DNA of 64,000 nt, taken from contig SIJG01000021.1 in NCBI GenBank assembly GCA_023374025.1, positions 1,860,026 through 1,924,025 of the forward strand. Direction: 5' to 3'. The position numbers were made by a program, and so were the translations under genes. Source of the stretch: Heterodera schachtii (lineage: Eukaryota; Nematoda; Chromadorea; Rhabditida; Heteroderidae). Shown piece by piece: positions 26,036-38,783 of this stretch; the stretch's first letter is position 1, and every line of letters starts with the position of its first letter. The notes beneath the pieces are model-generated. The model ran no database searches. It was given only the letters and a program-made list of their open reading frames with translations, and was not told where the DNA came from.

Positions 26036-26710
26036 AAGTCATAAAATTCTCACTAAGAAAATAATAAATGGTAGGCATGCCATAAATAAAAATAAATTAA
26101 CTTTTTCTAATAACTGAAAAAAAAAATTAATTTTTAAAAAAGAAATGAACTATCGCTGAATTAATAATAATAGTTTTTTTTATTATAATTTATAATAGAC
26201 AAAACACCAAAATATTACTAAATAAATTTAATAAAGGACAACTCAAATTAAAATTGAGATTTTTGTTTTTGTAATTTTATACAAAAATTATTATTCAGAA
26301 ATAATTAAACAATAAAAAGAACATTTTGTTAAGTTTGGAATATATTACTTTGCTCTGAGAATGTCTTTTATAAAAACAAATAACACAAAATATTTTTTCA
26401 TAACAATATACACATAGAAAATATTTATTAATAATTTTAAAAAATTATAAAATTTATCCATTTGATTTTTATGTCTCACTGCCAAGAGGATTTAAAGCAT
26501 GGTTTTATCAACAAAAAAAAACTATAAAATGAAAAAATGTAGATTAAATTAAGAAAATCATTTAAGCTAAAAACAAATTTATCTCGTTTCTGGGACCTTC
26601 TTTTGTCAGCAGTTTATCCAGTGTTTTGCGTACAACTCATCAAACAAAAAAATTCGCTTACATCTATCTTGATAGGCGGTAGGACGAAGTTCCGATACCA
26701 TAATATAAAC
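26036..26710 (+). repeat. Framework copy with a nearly empty core
   Basis: 26036..26165 aligns with 1895..2090: ATTAAGTC, CTCACTAAGAAAA, AATAAATGGT, then CATAAATAAAAATAAATTA and AATAACTGAAAAA. The core between ATGGT and CATAAATAAA is about 8 bases here against about 70 at 1929..1998. A mixed-composition island follows at 26580-26705. No gene. Confidence 0.6.
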
Positions 26711-27219
26711 TAGGGTTCGGACCCCGTGGGCGGGGGTGGCTTTTCGCGGGGGCGGGGTTGGCGGGGGTCAGAGTCGCGGGGGCGGTGGAGGGGCACGATA
26801 ATTCCGCGCCCGCAGGGGCGGGGGGTTTGCTTTGAATTACTCCAAAAGTCTCACAAAAAAATTAATTTTTATGAATGATGTGTTGGCTCCACATTCCTTT
26901 AGTCGGTGTATCGCCTCGATTCAATTCTTTTTGACATAAATAACAGAGATTTTGTCTAAAAAAATGACCAAATTTAGTGATTTTGGTCTAATTTTTTAAG
27001 AAAAAAAAATTTCTTTTTGACATAAATAACAGAGATTTTGTCTAAAAAAATGACCAAATTTAGTGATTTTGGTCTAATTTTTTAAGAAAAAAAAATAAGT
27101 TTTTTGGAGGGCGGCGGTGCCGGTAATCGCTGGCGGGCGAATTTTTAAGTTTATGCTATTATCCCACGAATATGCCATTCTTAGGGGGCGGGGGTGACGG
27201 GGGCGGGGCCCGAACCCTA
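26711..27219. mobile_element. TAGGGTT foldback element, copy A
   Basis: Termini TAGGGTTCGGACCCCG and GGGGCCCGAACCCTA are inverted repeats starting and ending in TA, consistent with a TA target duplication. Subterminal DNA is packed with GGGGGCGGGG-like words. The centre holds an 86-bp tandem duplication (about 26925-27096, unit containing TTGACATAAATAACAGAG) and a variant GC palindrome (GGCGGTGCCGGTAATCGC, 27113 on). Non-autonomous. Two relatives are at 37393..38482 and 59691..60668. Confidence 0.8.
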
Positions 27220-27923
27220 ATATAATTGAATGCAAAATTAATCAGCAGGGTCAGCCAGTGCCAAAATAACGAAAAATTTAATGTAAAAATTAAATTAACA
27301 ATAAAAAAATATTTCATAAAAATTTGAATTTTTAAGGAAAGAAACAATTAATAAATACCATTTGAAATTAAAATATTTTAAATTCAGCAGAAATAAAACA
27401 AACAATAAACAAAAAAATGTATTAGAAAATAAAAATTTCTGACATTAATAAATGTGATGCATTTGCGTTCCAAAATTACACGTTCAAAAATGAATATGTA
27501 ACGTAAGAAAAAACCTGAGAAACTATATTTTGGAAAAGACCAGATAAGCTAACAACACTCCATTACATTGACATTTTTAGTGATCAAATACCGTAAATGC
27601 AGGGGTAGGTGCCGAAAAAATATGTTTTTTATAAAAGAATAAATATCAATAAATTTCCAATATAATAATTTCAAAAAGAATATTAAATTAGAAAGCAACT
27701 CATAATCATTTATGAAAAAAAAAACTAAACATACATCTATCAACAATATAAAAATATTAACACCATTTTGAAAATTAAATCCTTATTCTTCAATAAAATA
27801 ATAAAAATTAGGATACATTTTGGGTCTTTTACATTTTTTTGATTATGCCGAAAGAAAATATATAATAATAAAGAAAAAAAACGTTGTGCAAAACTATAGG
27901 TAATAATCATATAAAATATGCTC
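27220..27923 (+). other. A-rich gene-free stretch
   Basis: Open frames of 61-65 codons on - are F, I and L rich and fit chance. Nothing else seen. Confidence 0.4.
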
Positions 27924-28330
27924 AAAATAAAATAAAATAACTTAAAAAAGAGAATAAATATAAATGAATATACATAAAAATATATTTCTATTCTTCTTTT
28001 AGTTCAAATGAATATGGATAGTAGTTGAAATAGTAGTTGTACACATACAAACGCGAACTTAAACAACAACATAAAGAGACTTAAAAAGCCAAAAAAAAAA
28101 AGTTGGCACGGTTGCCACGTAACAGTGCGTGATTATAAATAGCTAAACTAATGAAAGAATGAAGAGACTGAAATTAAAACTAGCATGATTTAATATTAAG
28201 AAAATTAAACCCTCTTTAATAATTTAACTTGAAATAAATTAAATTATTTAACAACTGTTAAACAATTTAAATTTTACCCTATTTTGTCATAACTAAATAA
28301 TAACAAAAATAATTTGTTTTAAAATAAAAA
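27924..28330 (+). repeat. Direct repeat of 1500..1915
   Basis: Same order of conserved words as at 1500..1915. The segment after AAAAAGCC and before GTGATTATAAATAGC is replaced: here it contains GTTGGCACGGTTGCCACGTA, while the other copy has AAAGATATGCGTGAAGTTGA. Same orientation as the first copy. Confidence 0.65.
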
Positions 28331-30114
28331 ATAAAATAATTGCTTTAAAGTAAAATAATTGATTCAAACTTTTTAATACTGAATGAATAATTTAAAATAA
28401 TTGTAATTTAAAATATGTCAAAAGCTTAATTTTATAGACAGGATTTTTAGGTGCAGAATACTGAAAATAGAAAAATATTTATTAAAAAAAATTAGATATA
28501 TCATTGTGCATTTAAAAATAACAAAAAATTAAATTTTATGGTTAATAATTTTAAAAATATGCAGCATCACCGATTGAAAACTTTTGGTTTTCCTAGACCG
28601 GAGAGTATACGTCATTCATTTGATGAACAACCGACATGAATTAAAAAAACAAATGCAGACATTTATTGAACAATTTTAAGAAAATCATTTATGCAAAAAA
28701 TAAATAAATTCTAGATTAATTTCAATATGTATTCAAAAATAATTTAAATGAATAATTTTTTATTTACTTGCATTATTTTAAAGAATTTTAATTGTAATTA
28801 ATAAAAATAAATAAGAGAATTCACTTGAATATTTTAAACTATAAAACGAAAAGGAAGTAATAAATTAAATAATTGAATTCCAGAAAAGGTTTGGTGAATA
28901 CATAATTATGGCAATAAAAGTGATCTTCTATGAATTATTATAAACTGCTTCTATAAAGGACGCAAGAGCCAATCATTTGCAGTGTATTTATAATGAGAAA
29001 AAAAAATTAACTAACCAAAAAACAAGCAGTAAAAAAGTATGTAATAAATATAAATGTTAAAAAAGTAATTTTCAAATTAATTCAAAATTTTTTTACAAAA
29101 CAACAGCAAGTGAAAAGATAAAAAATACTTAATTCCAGCAATACAACTCAGATATATGCAATTAAAAAGTCCATAACCTGTTTAATCACCCAGTGCAGCG
29201 GAAATACAAGATGAATACCAAGAAAAACTGCAAAAAAAATAGCATGGAAAAAATATTTTCTCACTATTTTTTAATTCATATTTTATTGGAAAAACCTTAA
29301 TCTGAAAATAAAAAAGAATAAATCTATTTTAAACATCATTAATTTTATTTAATTTTTTTTTGAATTTACAATCACAATAGAAATAAATTAATCTTCATTT
29401 TTAAATCGATTCATCAAAGATTCAAATCTGCAATAAATATGAAATACCTAAATTTTACATAGATAAATTAAACCAAATTTAAAAATAAATTCTTAAATAA
29501 ATATTAATAGTAAATACGAAAATAAAAATTACAAAAACTATGCATTCAAAACAAATTATATATATATATATATATATATCCGGAACAAAAATGAGTTGTT
29601 AAAAATCGGTATTAAATATTTACCTAATGAAATAATGAGCAATTTTTAAAGATTTTTTGAATTCATTCATAACTAAAATTACTGAAATGAACAAATGGCC
29701 AAAACAATAAAAAAGATTATCAAAACTTGCTAATGATTATGCATATTTGCCAGAAATGAATGAGAGAAAACTGGCCCACAAAAAATGCTACAAAAAATTT
29801 TATGACAATTTGGTCCATACATTTCTTGATAAATAAAAATGTCAGTAAGCAGCACCCTACTATAAACATATGACCATGACAGTATATCTATGCTTTTCGG
29901 AAAAATATTTAAAGCTAGCATTGAAATTATTTAACAATTAAATAAAAAAAACAAAAATTTTAGTGAAAATATTATTATTATTAGAATATTTAGAAAATAA
30001 TTTTAAGAAAAAGTTAATTAGATAAAATATAGACAATTTCAATATTATAAATGCTTCTATAATATATTGAGTTATTAAAGAAACGACTTTAAAGATAAAC
30101 TAAACCGAAAAAAG
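28331..30114 (+). other. A-rich gene-free stretch
   Basis: A TA run lies at 29556..29579. A 41-codon + frame ending at about 29834 contains MNERKLAHKKCYKKFYDN but has no start context or homologue. No gene is called. Confidence 0.4.
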
Positions 30115-30797
30115 ATTATTACTAGGGAGTAAACTTATATGGAAATCCATTTTTTTTTTCCTGGACTGAGGGAGGCCTAAAATGCATGAAAACATGTTTT
30201 TAACTTGGTTTGAAGCTTCTAAGATGGATTTCTATATGCATTTTTTCCATATTTTTCATATTTGGCGATTTATGTCCATATTTGTCCATATTTTGGCATT
30301 TTTATCCATATTTTATGTCCATATTTCGACATTTTTCCAAAAAACCTCTATTAGAACGGTCAGCCCTATCAGCTAAATTGCCCTTTTTGACTCCTAAAGA
30401 CCGAAAAAATTTCCGAAAAAGACATTTTTTAGCAAAATTTTCTCGAAAATATTGAATAAATTTAAATTTTCTAAAAAATTGTTAATTTATGTAAAAAATA
30501 AGCAAAAAAGCGAAAAATTCGCGATTCGGGTTGATTTTTCGTTAAAATGAGTGAATTTTAGCTTTATCGTGTGTTTTTTCTTCTAAAATGATTTTTAATG
30601 CCATATTTAACCATTTTTAAAAGTTTAACTTGTCATTTAGTTTATTTGAAGAAATCTTGAGAAATTATACCCTCAATTTGGAAAAATTTATGTCCATATT
30701 TTTGCCATTTTATGTCCATATTTCGTGATTTTGGTCCATATTTTATGGCCATATTTCGTGATTTTATGTCCATATAATTTTACTCCCTAATTATTAC
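30115..30797. mobile_element. hAT-type MITE with perfect 8-bp target duplication, TCCATATTTTGG body
   Basis: Element 30123..30789 has inverted termini TAGGGAGTAAA and TTTACTCCCTA. It is flanked by the exact 8-bp direct repeat ATTATTAC (30115-30122 and 30790-30797). Both subterminal regions are arrays of TCCATATTT words (TTTTGTCCATATTT, GTCCATATTTTGGCA). Two overlapping + frames of 64 and 81 codons read across the repeat and are not genes. Non-autonomous; the 8-bp duplication points to hAT-type mobilisation. Confidence 0.9.
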
Positions 30798-31322
30798 GAA
30801 GAAGTTCAAAATCTCGTAAGATGCCAAGGTTAAAAGGAAAAATAGAAAATAATTTAATAAAAGATATAGAGAAATATATAACTTTAAAAGCATCATCTAA
30901 TTTTAAAAAAATGTTTAAATAGGATATAATTAATATAAAGAATAATTTAATTTAAAATAATAAACAAAAGATGAAAACTAAAAAAGAAATTTCTTAAATA
31001 TTTTATTAAAAGCAACTGGAGTGACAACTGAATTAGATCTTCTTTATAAACGAATCCCTTGTGCCGCAGAAAATGTTTGCAAATAAATAAGAATTAAAAA
31101 GCCAAAAAAATAATAATTAAGACTTTTTAAAATATTATATGATATCCATTATATTAAATTACTTTTAAAAAACAAAATTAAAAAAGTAAAATTTGATAAA
31201 AAAATATATTAAAAAATAAATGCATTTTCTAAATTTATGACACACATACTTTAATGAATTCTTGTCCAAATAGAAATTTGTAGAAAACATATATTTAAAA
31301 AGTAATAATTTCCCACATCTCA

Positions 31323-31457
31323 TTATCTTTTTTCTGTGTGCTTTGTTAGAAAATCAATACAAATTGACGCTGTTTCGTCGCACCTTTTGCACTGCTCTCA
31401 TTTGTCAGCACACCATTTGGCTTGGCATTGATTGCCCCATCCAAATTGGTCGTTCAT
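31323..31457 (-). other. Possible Cys-rich short frame with an internal TGA
   Basis: From an ATG at 31457 a 45-codon frame reads through one TGA at codon 20 to TAA. It contains WGNQCQAKWCADK before the TGA and EQCKRCDETASIC after it, so six Cys lie within about 25 residues. Composition is less AT-biased than the surroundings. It may be a decayed exon, two unrelated fragments or chance. Nothing else supports expression. Confidence 0.2.
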
Positions 31458-31499
31458 CTACTATTTTTCTTCTCATTTCAATTTAAGAAAGCTTAAAAA

Positions 31500-31730
31500 C
31501 ATAGCTCCCAGATCTGAGGCTTTAGCACCATTTTGTGGTTTTTTGATAGGTCGATGAGGCTAAATTATCGAAATGAGGCTTTTAGGCTTTTTATGGTTTT
31601 TTGAGAATTTTGAGGTTTTTGCGGAAAATCGCCAGATAAATTGAACATACATATAACATACGAACATTTAAACGTGTTTTGAAAAATAAAAATAAAAATG
31701 AGGCTTTTGAAAATTTTAATCATGGAGCTC
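31500..31730. repeat. Repeat with GAGGC words
   Basis: GATCTGAGGCTTT, GATGAGGCT, AAATGAGGCTTTTAGGC and AATGAGGCTTTTG recur. The ends AGCTCC and GGAGCT are short inverted repeats. Probably another word-built MITE-like element, but the boundaries are uncertain. Confidence 0.35.
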
Positions 31731-32004
31731 TGCTTAAAAACAAATATTGGTAAACCCCACCCCCCTCCTCTCCTCAAATAAAATATCATGATCCGAAAAA
31801 GAAAAGCAATATTTGCCCGGTTTTTCCAATTTTCTTGTTTTCCTTTCATTTTTTTTCTATTTTGCTTTTTATGTAAAGTCAATTATCAAAACATTATTTA
31901 GAAAAAAAAGTTTATTTTTAATTTTACTATTCATTTTGATACATAAGATACTTAATAAATATATTATACAAAAATATCTAAAAAAACAACAGGAATAAAA
32001 TAAT

Positions 32005-32265
32005 ATGCACGTAGAGGATTCGAACCTGGTACTTAAAAAAGATTTGACAAACGCACTACCGCTACACCAATAGCTTCTTAAGAAAATAAAAATAATTATA
32101 TCTTTTCTAATTATAAAATGCCAAAAACTTTGGCACGCCATATCTCGGCATTACAATAAAACTAGAGGTGATCTACCCACCCACCAAGTTTCATTTGGAA
32201 ATTCCACGGTCACTTGCCGACCCCTCCTTTGTGAGGGCCTCAGAGCAGCCCGACAATAGCGAGCA
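32005..32265 (-). repeat. tRNA-derived segment and attached repeat
   Basis: On the minus strand 32078..32005 has box A-like TGGTGTAGCGGTAGTGCG and a perfect box B GGTTCGAATCC (32016-32026), separated by a T-rich stretch. The acceptor ends do not pair, so a functional tRNA is not supported. The same arrangement, with a similar CTTTTTT-containing variable region, occurs at 38176..38245, which suggests one tRNA-derived family. The neighbouring 32150-32265 is G+C-richer and may belong to the same element. Confidence 0.5.
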
Positions 32266-35200
32266 AAAAATTATATATATTATCAAATTATGATTTATTG
32301 TTGGCTGGTTTTAGAAAATTATCGTGTAAACAAACGAAAATGTTTTTTATTAAATTAAGATGTAAAAACATAACAATAAATTCGAAGATGCTTAAAATAT
32401 TGATCGCTTCATCCAAAATTAACAAGAACTTAAGAAAATAGACAATTTTTTTTTTTGTAAAAACTATAAATTAATGGCCATATAAAATGGAAAATGCCAG
32501 GACGTATGTAATGGACAGAATTGACACTTTAAAAAATTAGAGTGATAAGAACGAAGATGGCAAAAAAATATATAAGCCAGAATCAAATAAAGAAAATTGA
32601 AAATATAATAATGATAACTATTTACTGATCCGGGTAGATATAAAATGATAAATTAGTTAGATGTCTCTTTTGCTTATAATCAAAACTGTCTTATCATTTA
32701 CAAGTAATATGGCGAAAAACTTTATTCAACATTTAAAAGAAAATAAATTTTATGCTGATAGAAAGGAATAAAATCAATTTTAATACCAAAATTTTATTAT
32801 GCTCAATTTCTTGTAGTTCAAAAATCATTCTTTTTAAAAATAATAATTTTTAAATTTTTGATAAAATCAAATAAATTTATAAACATGAACTTTTATAATT
32901 GAAGTTTTTTTTATCTAGACCACTTTATGAATGAGAGGGTCAAGATTAAATAAGAAGAGAAAATTTTTTTAGTTTAAAGGAATAAAAAGAGTATTTACGT
33001 AAATAAAATTAAAAAACTTAAATACTTGGGAAAATTAATTTCAAGCTTTTGTGGATTAACAAAAAAATAAATGAAAATATTAAACAGAAATCTGTTTTAA
33101 AAAATAATATTGAAAACAATTTAATATGAAAGGCAATTTATGTATAATAAATAAAATATGAAGATTTAATAATTAACTTAAATAATAATATTTATTTTTA
33201 AACAGTTTCAGCAATTTATATAACCGAATTTTCTCATATAATAAAACGTGTATCAAATTCACTGCCAGACGTTTATCGAAAAAATATTTATGATTCTAAT
33301 TGGGATGGACGAGACGCGGAATGCATTAAAATAACCAATACTAACACTTTACTTCATTAAATGACACATATAATAATAATGTTAAAAATTATTGTTTTAA
33401 GAAAAATTAAAAAATTTTTGCATTGGAAAAATATAATCAAATAGTAACCCATGCACGAGATAACAAATAAAAAAAATTATCAAAATTAAAACTTTAAATA
33501 TTATTCAGAAATTTTTATTTAAACACTGTAAATTTAAATGAGAAAACGTAAGAAAACGAAAAATAGAGAAATATTAAAAGTTTTAATTTGGAAAAAATTA
33601 CGTTAAAAATCATAAAATACAATATTAAATTGAAAAAAAAATACGAAAAATTTTTCTTATTGAAAAGATGAGGCAAAAAATAAACAGATAATTTAACATT
33701 TTTATAATATAAAAATAGTTGGGCTATTAAAAAAAGCTTGTCGATTCAAAAAACACAATAATAGACAAATTTAGCATGAAAATTACTATGAAGCAGGGCT
33801 TCGATCGAAAATTTTCAAAATAAGAACATCAAGGCCAAAAAATAAGATTTTAGGGTCAAAAATAAGAAAATTCAAATCTTTTATTTTTACAATTAATTAA
33901 TCAAAAATTATTAAATATTATATTTTTTGCCTTCGATTATCATCTTTAAAAATTTTGGTGAGGAATTAACAAATCATAAAAAACCAAGAATAACAATTAA
34001 TTAATTAAGAATGTTTAACTATAATAAACCAACAACAAAAATAAATAAATCATTAAATGTACAAGAACATTCAATGCAAATAGATGCAAGGATATGCAAT
34101 ACAAAATTTAAAATAAAAGATAACAATAGACCAAAAATTTTTTATTTTTTTAAACAAGTATTAGGTTTTAAACTTTTCTGAATTGCTAAAAACATTTTAA
34201 ATATTTATAGTAATGTAATTTGATTATTTAAAATTTTCAAAAAGTTTAGAATTGCTAAAAATAGCTGTGGAAAAAATTAAATAACATTAAGTGATTGCAA
34301 GAAATTTTAATAATGATTTTAAATTTAATGGACTCAAAATCAAAAAATAAATAGATTATCAAAATAAAAGCAAAAGATAAGAAAAAATGAGATTTGGACC
34401 ATGTTTCGAAATGTACCATGGAAAACCAGTGGTGCGAAAGCGTGTGAAAGATTGCCATTTAAAATTTCTAAAAACAATTTTTTTCTTATTAATCAACAAA
34501 TTAGAATAATTTTATATATTAAAATAAAATACATTAAGCTTGGATATTTATATGCAAGTGTGTTGACCTTGAATGAGGTCAAATAAATAATAAACCTAAA
34601 TAAAAATTCCCTTCTTATACAACTTTATTAAAATATTGATAAATTTATTAGTAATAGCAAATTATGAATTTAGTCACAAAAAATTGATGAGAAAATTTCA
34701 TCATGGCATAGGAAAATAACAATTAAATAAATTTTCGGTAGAAAGATCAAATATAAAATACAAATATTAATTTAAAAATATATAATTATTTGACTTACTT
34801 TTATTAATTAAATTTGCTTTATCAAAACAAAAATTTTTAAATTTAAAAGAAAGTATTATGTAAAATGGAATAAATCTTTTATGATTTAAAAATTTTTACA
34901 TTAATTTAAAATAAAATTCGAAATTGACAATTATATTTAATATCAGAATTACAAAATAACAACATATAATTTAAAAATTATTCCTATTTTTGTTGTAAAA
35001 TAAAAAAACATGAATACTTAATCATATAATTAAATTTGAAAAAAATTAGTTGAAATAATAAATACTATACAAAATGCGTCGCATTTTTAAAAACAAATTT
35101 GGAATAAAATGAAGAAGAAGAAAAAATGATACGGAACACGAGAAAATTAGATCCTTAACCGAAATTGGAAATAATCACTTCATTGTTTAAATTCTTTTTC

Positions 35201-37392
35201 TAATTTATCTTTATATTTAAAAATAGCTAATTATTAAAAAATGATTCTTAAAAAATTAAATAAAAAACATAATAAAATGAAAATAAAATTAAATTTTTTT
35301 ATAAACAAAAAAATGGGTTAGTTATCGCAACTAAAAAAACAAAATTGATATAATTTTAATTACGCATTATAGTAAATTATTAACGACTCGAGAGGCAACA
35401 GCATCAGATTATATTCACAAAACTCTTTTTCACATCAGTAGAAATTGAATTCAGCTTTAGATCAAGAAATATAAAATGTTAAATATATTTTTATAATAAA
35501 ATTCGAATATTTCATTTATTAAAAATAAAATGACAAATGGTAAAAGATAAAACAGAAAACATGCGAGAAACTTGAGAAGAGATGTAAAAAACTGGAGTAC
35601 AATTTATGATAATATAAAAAATGATTATTTAAATAGAAAAATTAAAAAACCCGAAAAATAAAATAATTTGTAATTATATTCAATTGATATATTTAGCAAC
35701 TCGAGTTGTGAAAAATATGAAGAAATTCAGTGATGATCATATAAGATAAAAAAGATGTTAATTCATGTTAATATAAAAGATTTACTTAAATATTTATTAA
35801 ATAACTTAAATTAATTAAAATTATTTAACAAAATATTTATTAAACAAGACAAACTACGTAGGGTGGAACATACTTTTGGATACCCAAAATTTTTATTAAA
35901 AAATATTTTTTTGAATTCAACACAACACGCCCATATTCAAAATACCCGAAATATACATTTTCGAGGTATGTTTTTTTTGATGGATAAATTAAAGAAAATT
36001 AAAGAGATACAGAGACAATGAAAACATGATTAAATAGAGAAAAACAACCTCAAATAGCATAGATAGGTCATATAAGGCCAAATTCAGTTTCAGCAGATCT
36101 GAATTGGTTTTAAAAATGTAAGTTTCTGGAATGATCGATTATATTTTGGCAAAAAAAAAATTCATGAAAATCAGTGCGTGAAAATTTGAATTGGGCATGC
36201 TTTTTAAAAAATTAACAAAAAAATTAAAAAACGATCAGATGGAGAGAAATTTTGTTATATTGCTGCAAATATATCGTTAATTTAAAAAACATCAAAGTAT
36301 CGACAAATGAATTATTATGAATTTTAAACATTGGAAAAACTTGGGTATCAAAAATTATGTTCAGTCCCAAATATATTAAATTCAAATTTAAAAATAAATT
36401 TTTATATTGCAGAAGATTTTTTGAATATAAATAACACCTTTTGCGAATTAATTTTTTTTTGAGTTTATATTTTTAATTTTATCGTAGTCTTTAATCCTTA
36501 TTTTAAGTTCATTTTTCACTTTTAATCAGGTTGCGGCCACTTGGAATGTATCGAAAGAAAATTATCGAAAAATTTATTATACAAGAAACTTCATTTATAT
36601 AAATTGCTGCCTCAGTTTTAAAGGAATATTTATAATTTAATTTATAATATTTCATATTTTATTAATAAATTGTCCATTTTTATTAGAACTAATTGATAAA
36701 ATCCAATTTTAAAATTAATAAATCGTGTTTAAATAAATAAACTTTCCTAATTAAACATAATCACTTAACAACGAGTCATATATAAATATCAAATTTTAAT
36801 CGATTAAAATTTAATGTATGAGTTAATGCTAATCGTGAAGGTCCGTCCAATTCAATTAACATAGCCTATTAAATGTTCGTTTGCTAAGGTTTGGTTTTAA
36901 CACTTTTATCAATCGACTGGTGTGTTCATGAGAAAAACAGAGGATTTTAAATAAAAAAACAATTATTAAAAAATAAAGCAGCAATAAATGTACGCAAAGA
37001 CAAAAACATGTAAAAATTATAAATTTCTAATTATAAATGAATTTTAAAATATTTTCAATTTAGGATTAAAACTCATTAAATTCCTTTTATTAACAAAAAA
37101 AAAAATTAATTATTAAAAATATTCCAATTTTTATTACGACAAATTCACTATTTAAGAAATAAACAAAAATTCATATTAATTAAAAAATATTGGTTATTAG
37201 ATAATTAAAAACATAATACAATATAAAATGGGAAAAGTACCCAATATGAATCAGAGAAAAGAAAGCAAAAAGAATAATATTTATTAAAAGATAAGTAACA
37301 AAATTATTGTACGTTTTTTAATTGGGCGGCTTGAGTTTATTGCAAAATATTTTTTTTAAACTTAGCTTAATTTTTTTAATATGTTCAAAGTA
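32266..37392 (+). other. Long A-rich gene-free stretch
   Basis: No gene or bounded element is supported. 33480..33715 aligns with 6900..7140 (TTATTCAGAAATTTT, then AAACA, then AATTTAAATG; and TTTTTCTTATT, AAAGATGA). After this alignment the sequences diverge abruptly, at about 33718 and 7142. Mixed-composition islands recur every few hundred bases. Confidence 0.45.
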
Positions 37393-38482
37393 GGGTTGCG
37401 ACCCCGACCATCGGGGTTGGAAAAGTCGGGGTTCGGGGTTGTCGGGGTAAGCAAGGTCGGGGTCGGGGTCGGGGTCGGGGTTGACCAAATCGTTCGGGGT
37501 CGGGGTTTTTCAATTTTTGACTTATACCATATAGTAAAAAATTTTATATTATTTTAGCTAAAATTTTTTATTATTCATAATAATAATTTTTGTGCTTTTT
37601 TTATTTCTTGTTATCATAAACATTTTTGTACAGAATAATTAAAAACGTATAAGGCATTTTTAAAATGGCCAATTTTCAGTGAAAATCTGTAAAAATAGTC
37701 AAAGTTTCAAATTTTTCTTCCGGCGCCTGGCCCCCAAAACTTTTTTTTTCTTAAAAAAATTTGGCTCAAAGTCGAAAAAATCGGTCATTTTTGGTGAAAA
37801 TCAGTTAACAAATTGCACTCCTATTCTCTAATTTTCAAAAATTTTTCCCTGCGGCGCCTAACGGCACCGCCTGACCCCTGTTCCCAAAATCTTTTTTTTT
37901 TTTGGAAAATCGCTCCGCAAAAGCGTTACATTCAAAAAATAAATCATATACAACAAAAATAGTAGATTTTATTAAAAAAAAATGCCCAAAAATTCTGATC
38001 ATCTTATCTTTTTTTTGTTTTTGTTTTTTAAATCATCTTTTTTTCGTTCCATGGGAGAAAGGGGTCCGGCGGTGCCGATAGGCGCCGCCGGGAAAAATTT
38101 TTGAAAATTTGGATGGGTCTGTTAATAGATTTTTCCAAAAAATGATTAACAAAAGAATATATAAAAAGGAAACAGTCAACAGGAATCGAACTCATGAAAA
38201 AGAAGAGTTAGCGTTAAGGCACTAACCACTACACCACCATATATACCTATTAATTGACAAAAGCAAATTACTTTAATTAAAAAATTTGGCATTTTGTATA
38301 ATTTTTTCCTTTTCTCCCACAAAAATGCCATTCTTAGGGGTGTATATGTAACCACGACCCCGAGTCGGGGTTAAGGGTCGGGGTCGGGGTTCGTCGGCGT
38401 TAGGAGCGTCGGGGTCGGGGTTAACCCTGAAAAATGGTCAAAAAGGTCGGGGTTCGGGGTCGGGGCGGGGTCGCAACCCTAG
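37393..38482. mobile_element. TAGGGTT foldback element, copy B, carrying a tRNA-derived segment
   Basis: Termini TAGGGTTGCGACCCCGA and GGGGTCGCAACCCTA are inverted and begin and end with TA. Subterminal regions repeat GGTCGGGGTT many times. Two GC palindrome modules in opposite orientation (about 37848-37880 and 38065-38095) frame the centre, and a further partial one lies at 37721-37737. A tRNA-derived segment on - lies at 38176..38245. About 1.09 kb long, with no coding capacity. Confidence 0.8.
38176..38245 (-). repeat. tRNA-derived segment inside the TAGGGTT element
   Basis: On the minus strand a box A-like TGGTGTAGTGGTTAGTGCC and box B-like GAGTTCGATTCCT are correctly ordered, with an extended T-rich variable region as at 32005..32078. 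The acceptor ends do not pair. Either an RNA polymerase III-type SINE head or a decayed tRNA captured by the element. Confidence 0.5.
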
Positions 38483-38783
38483 TTCAAAGGTTAAAAAAAT
38501 AAATTGGAATTCATAAAATCACGGATAAAGATGAAAAAATATGTAAATAAATAAACAGGAAATATGATTATAATAATTAATAACTTATTTTCTTTTTATA
38601 TGAAACCAATATAAAATCAAGGAAAACAAAATATTAATGCGAAAATATTTTTTTTTATTTTGCAGATTAATAGAGAACATAGGGCAATTTATTGATTTTT
38701 TTAAATTCTGACCAGCAAGCCGAAGCAAATACGGCGCACTTAGCTTGAAATTAATAGAACTGCTCAAATTGAAAAAAAGATAA

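Noticed and set aside
10794..38245. Functional tRNA genes at 10794, 32005 and 38176
   Set aside because: Box A and box B are good, but acceptor stems do not pair and no proper anticodon arm forms.
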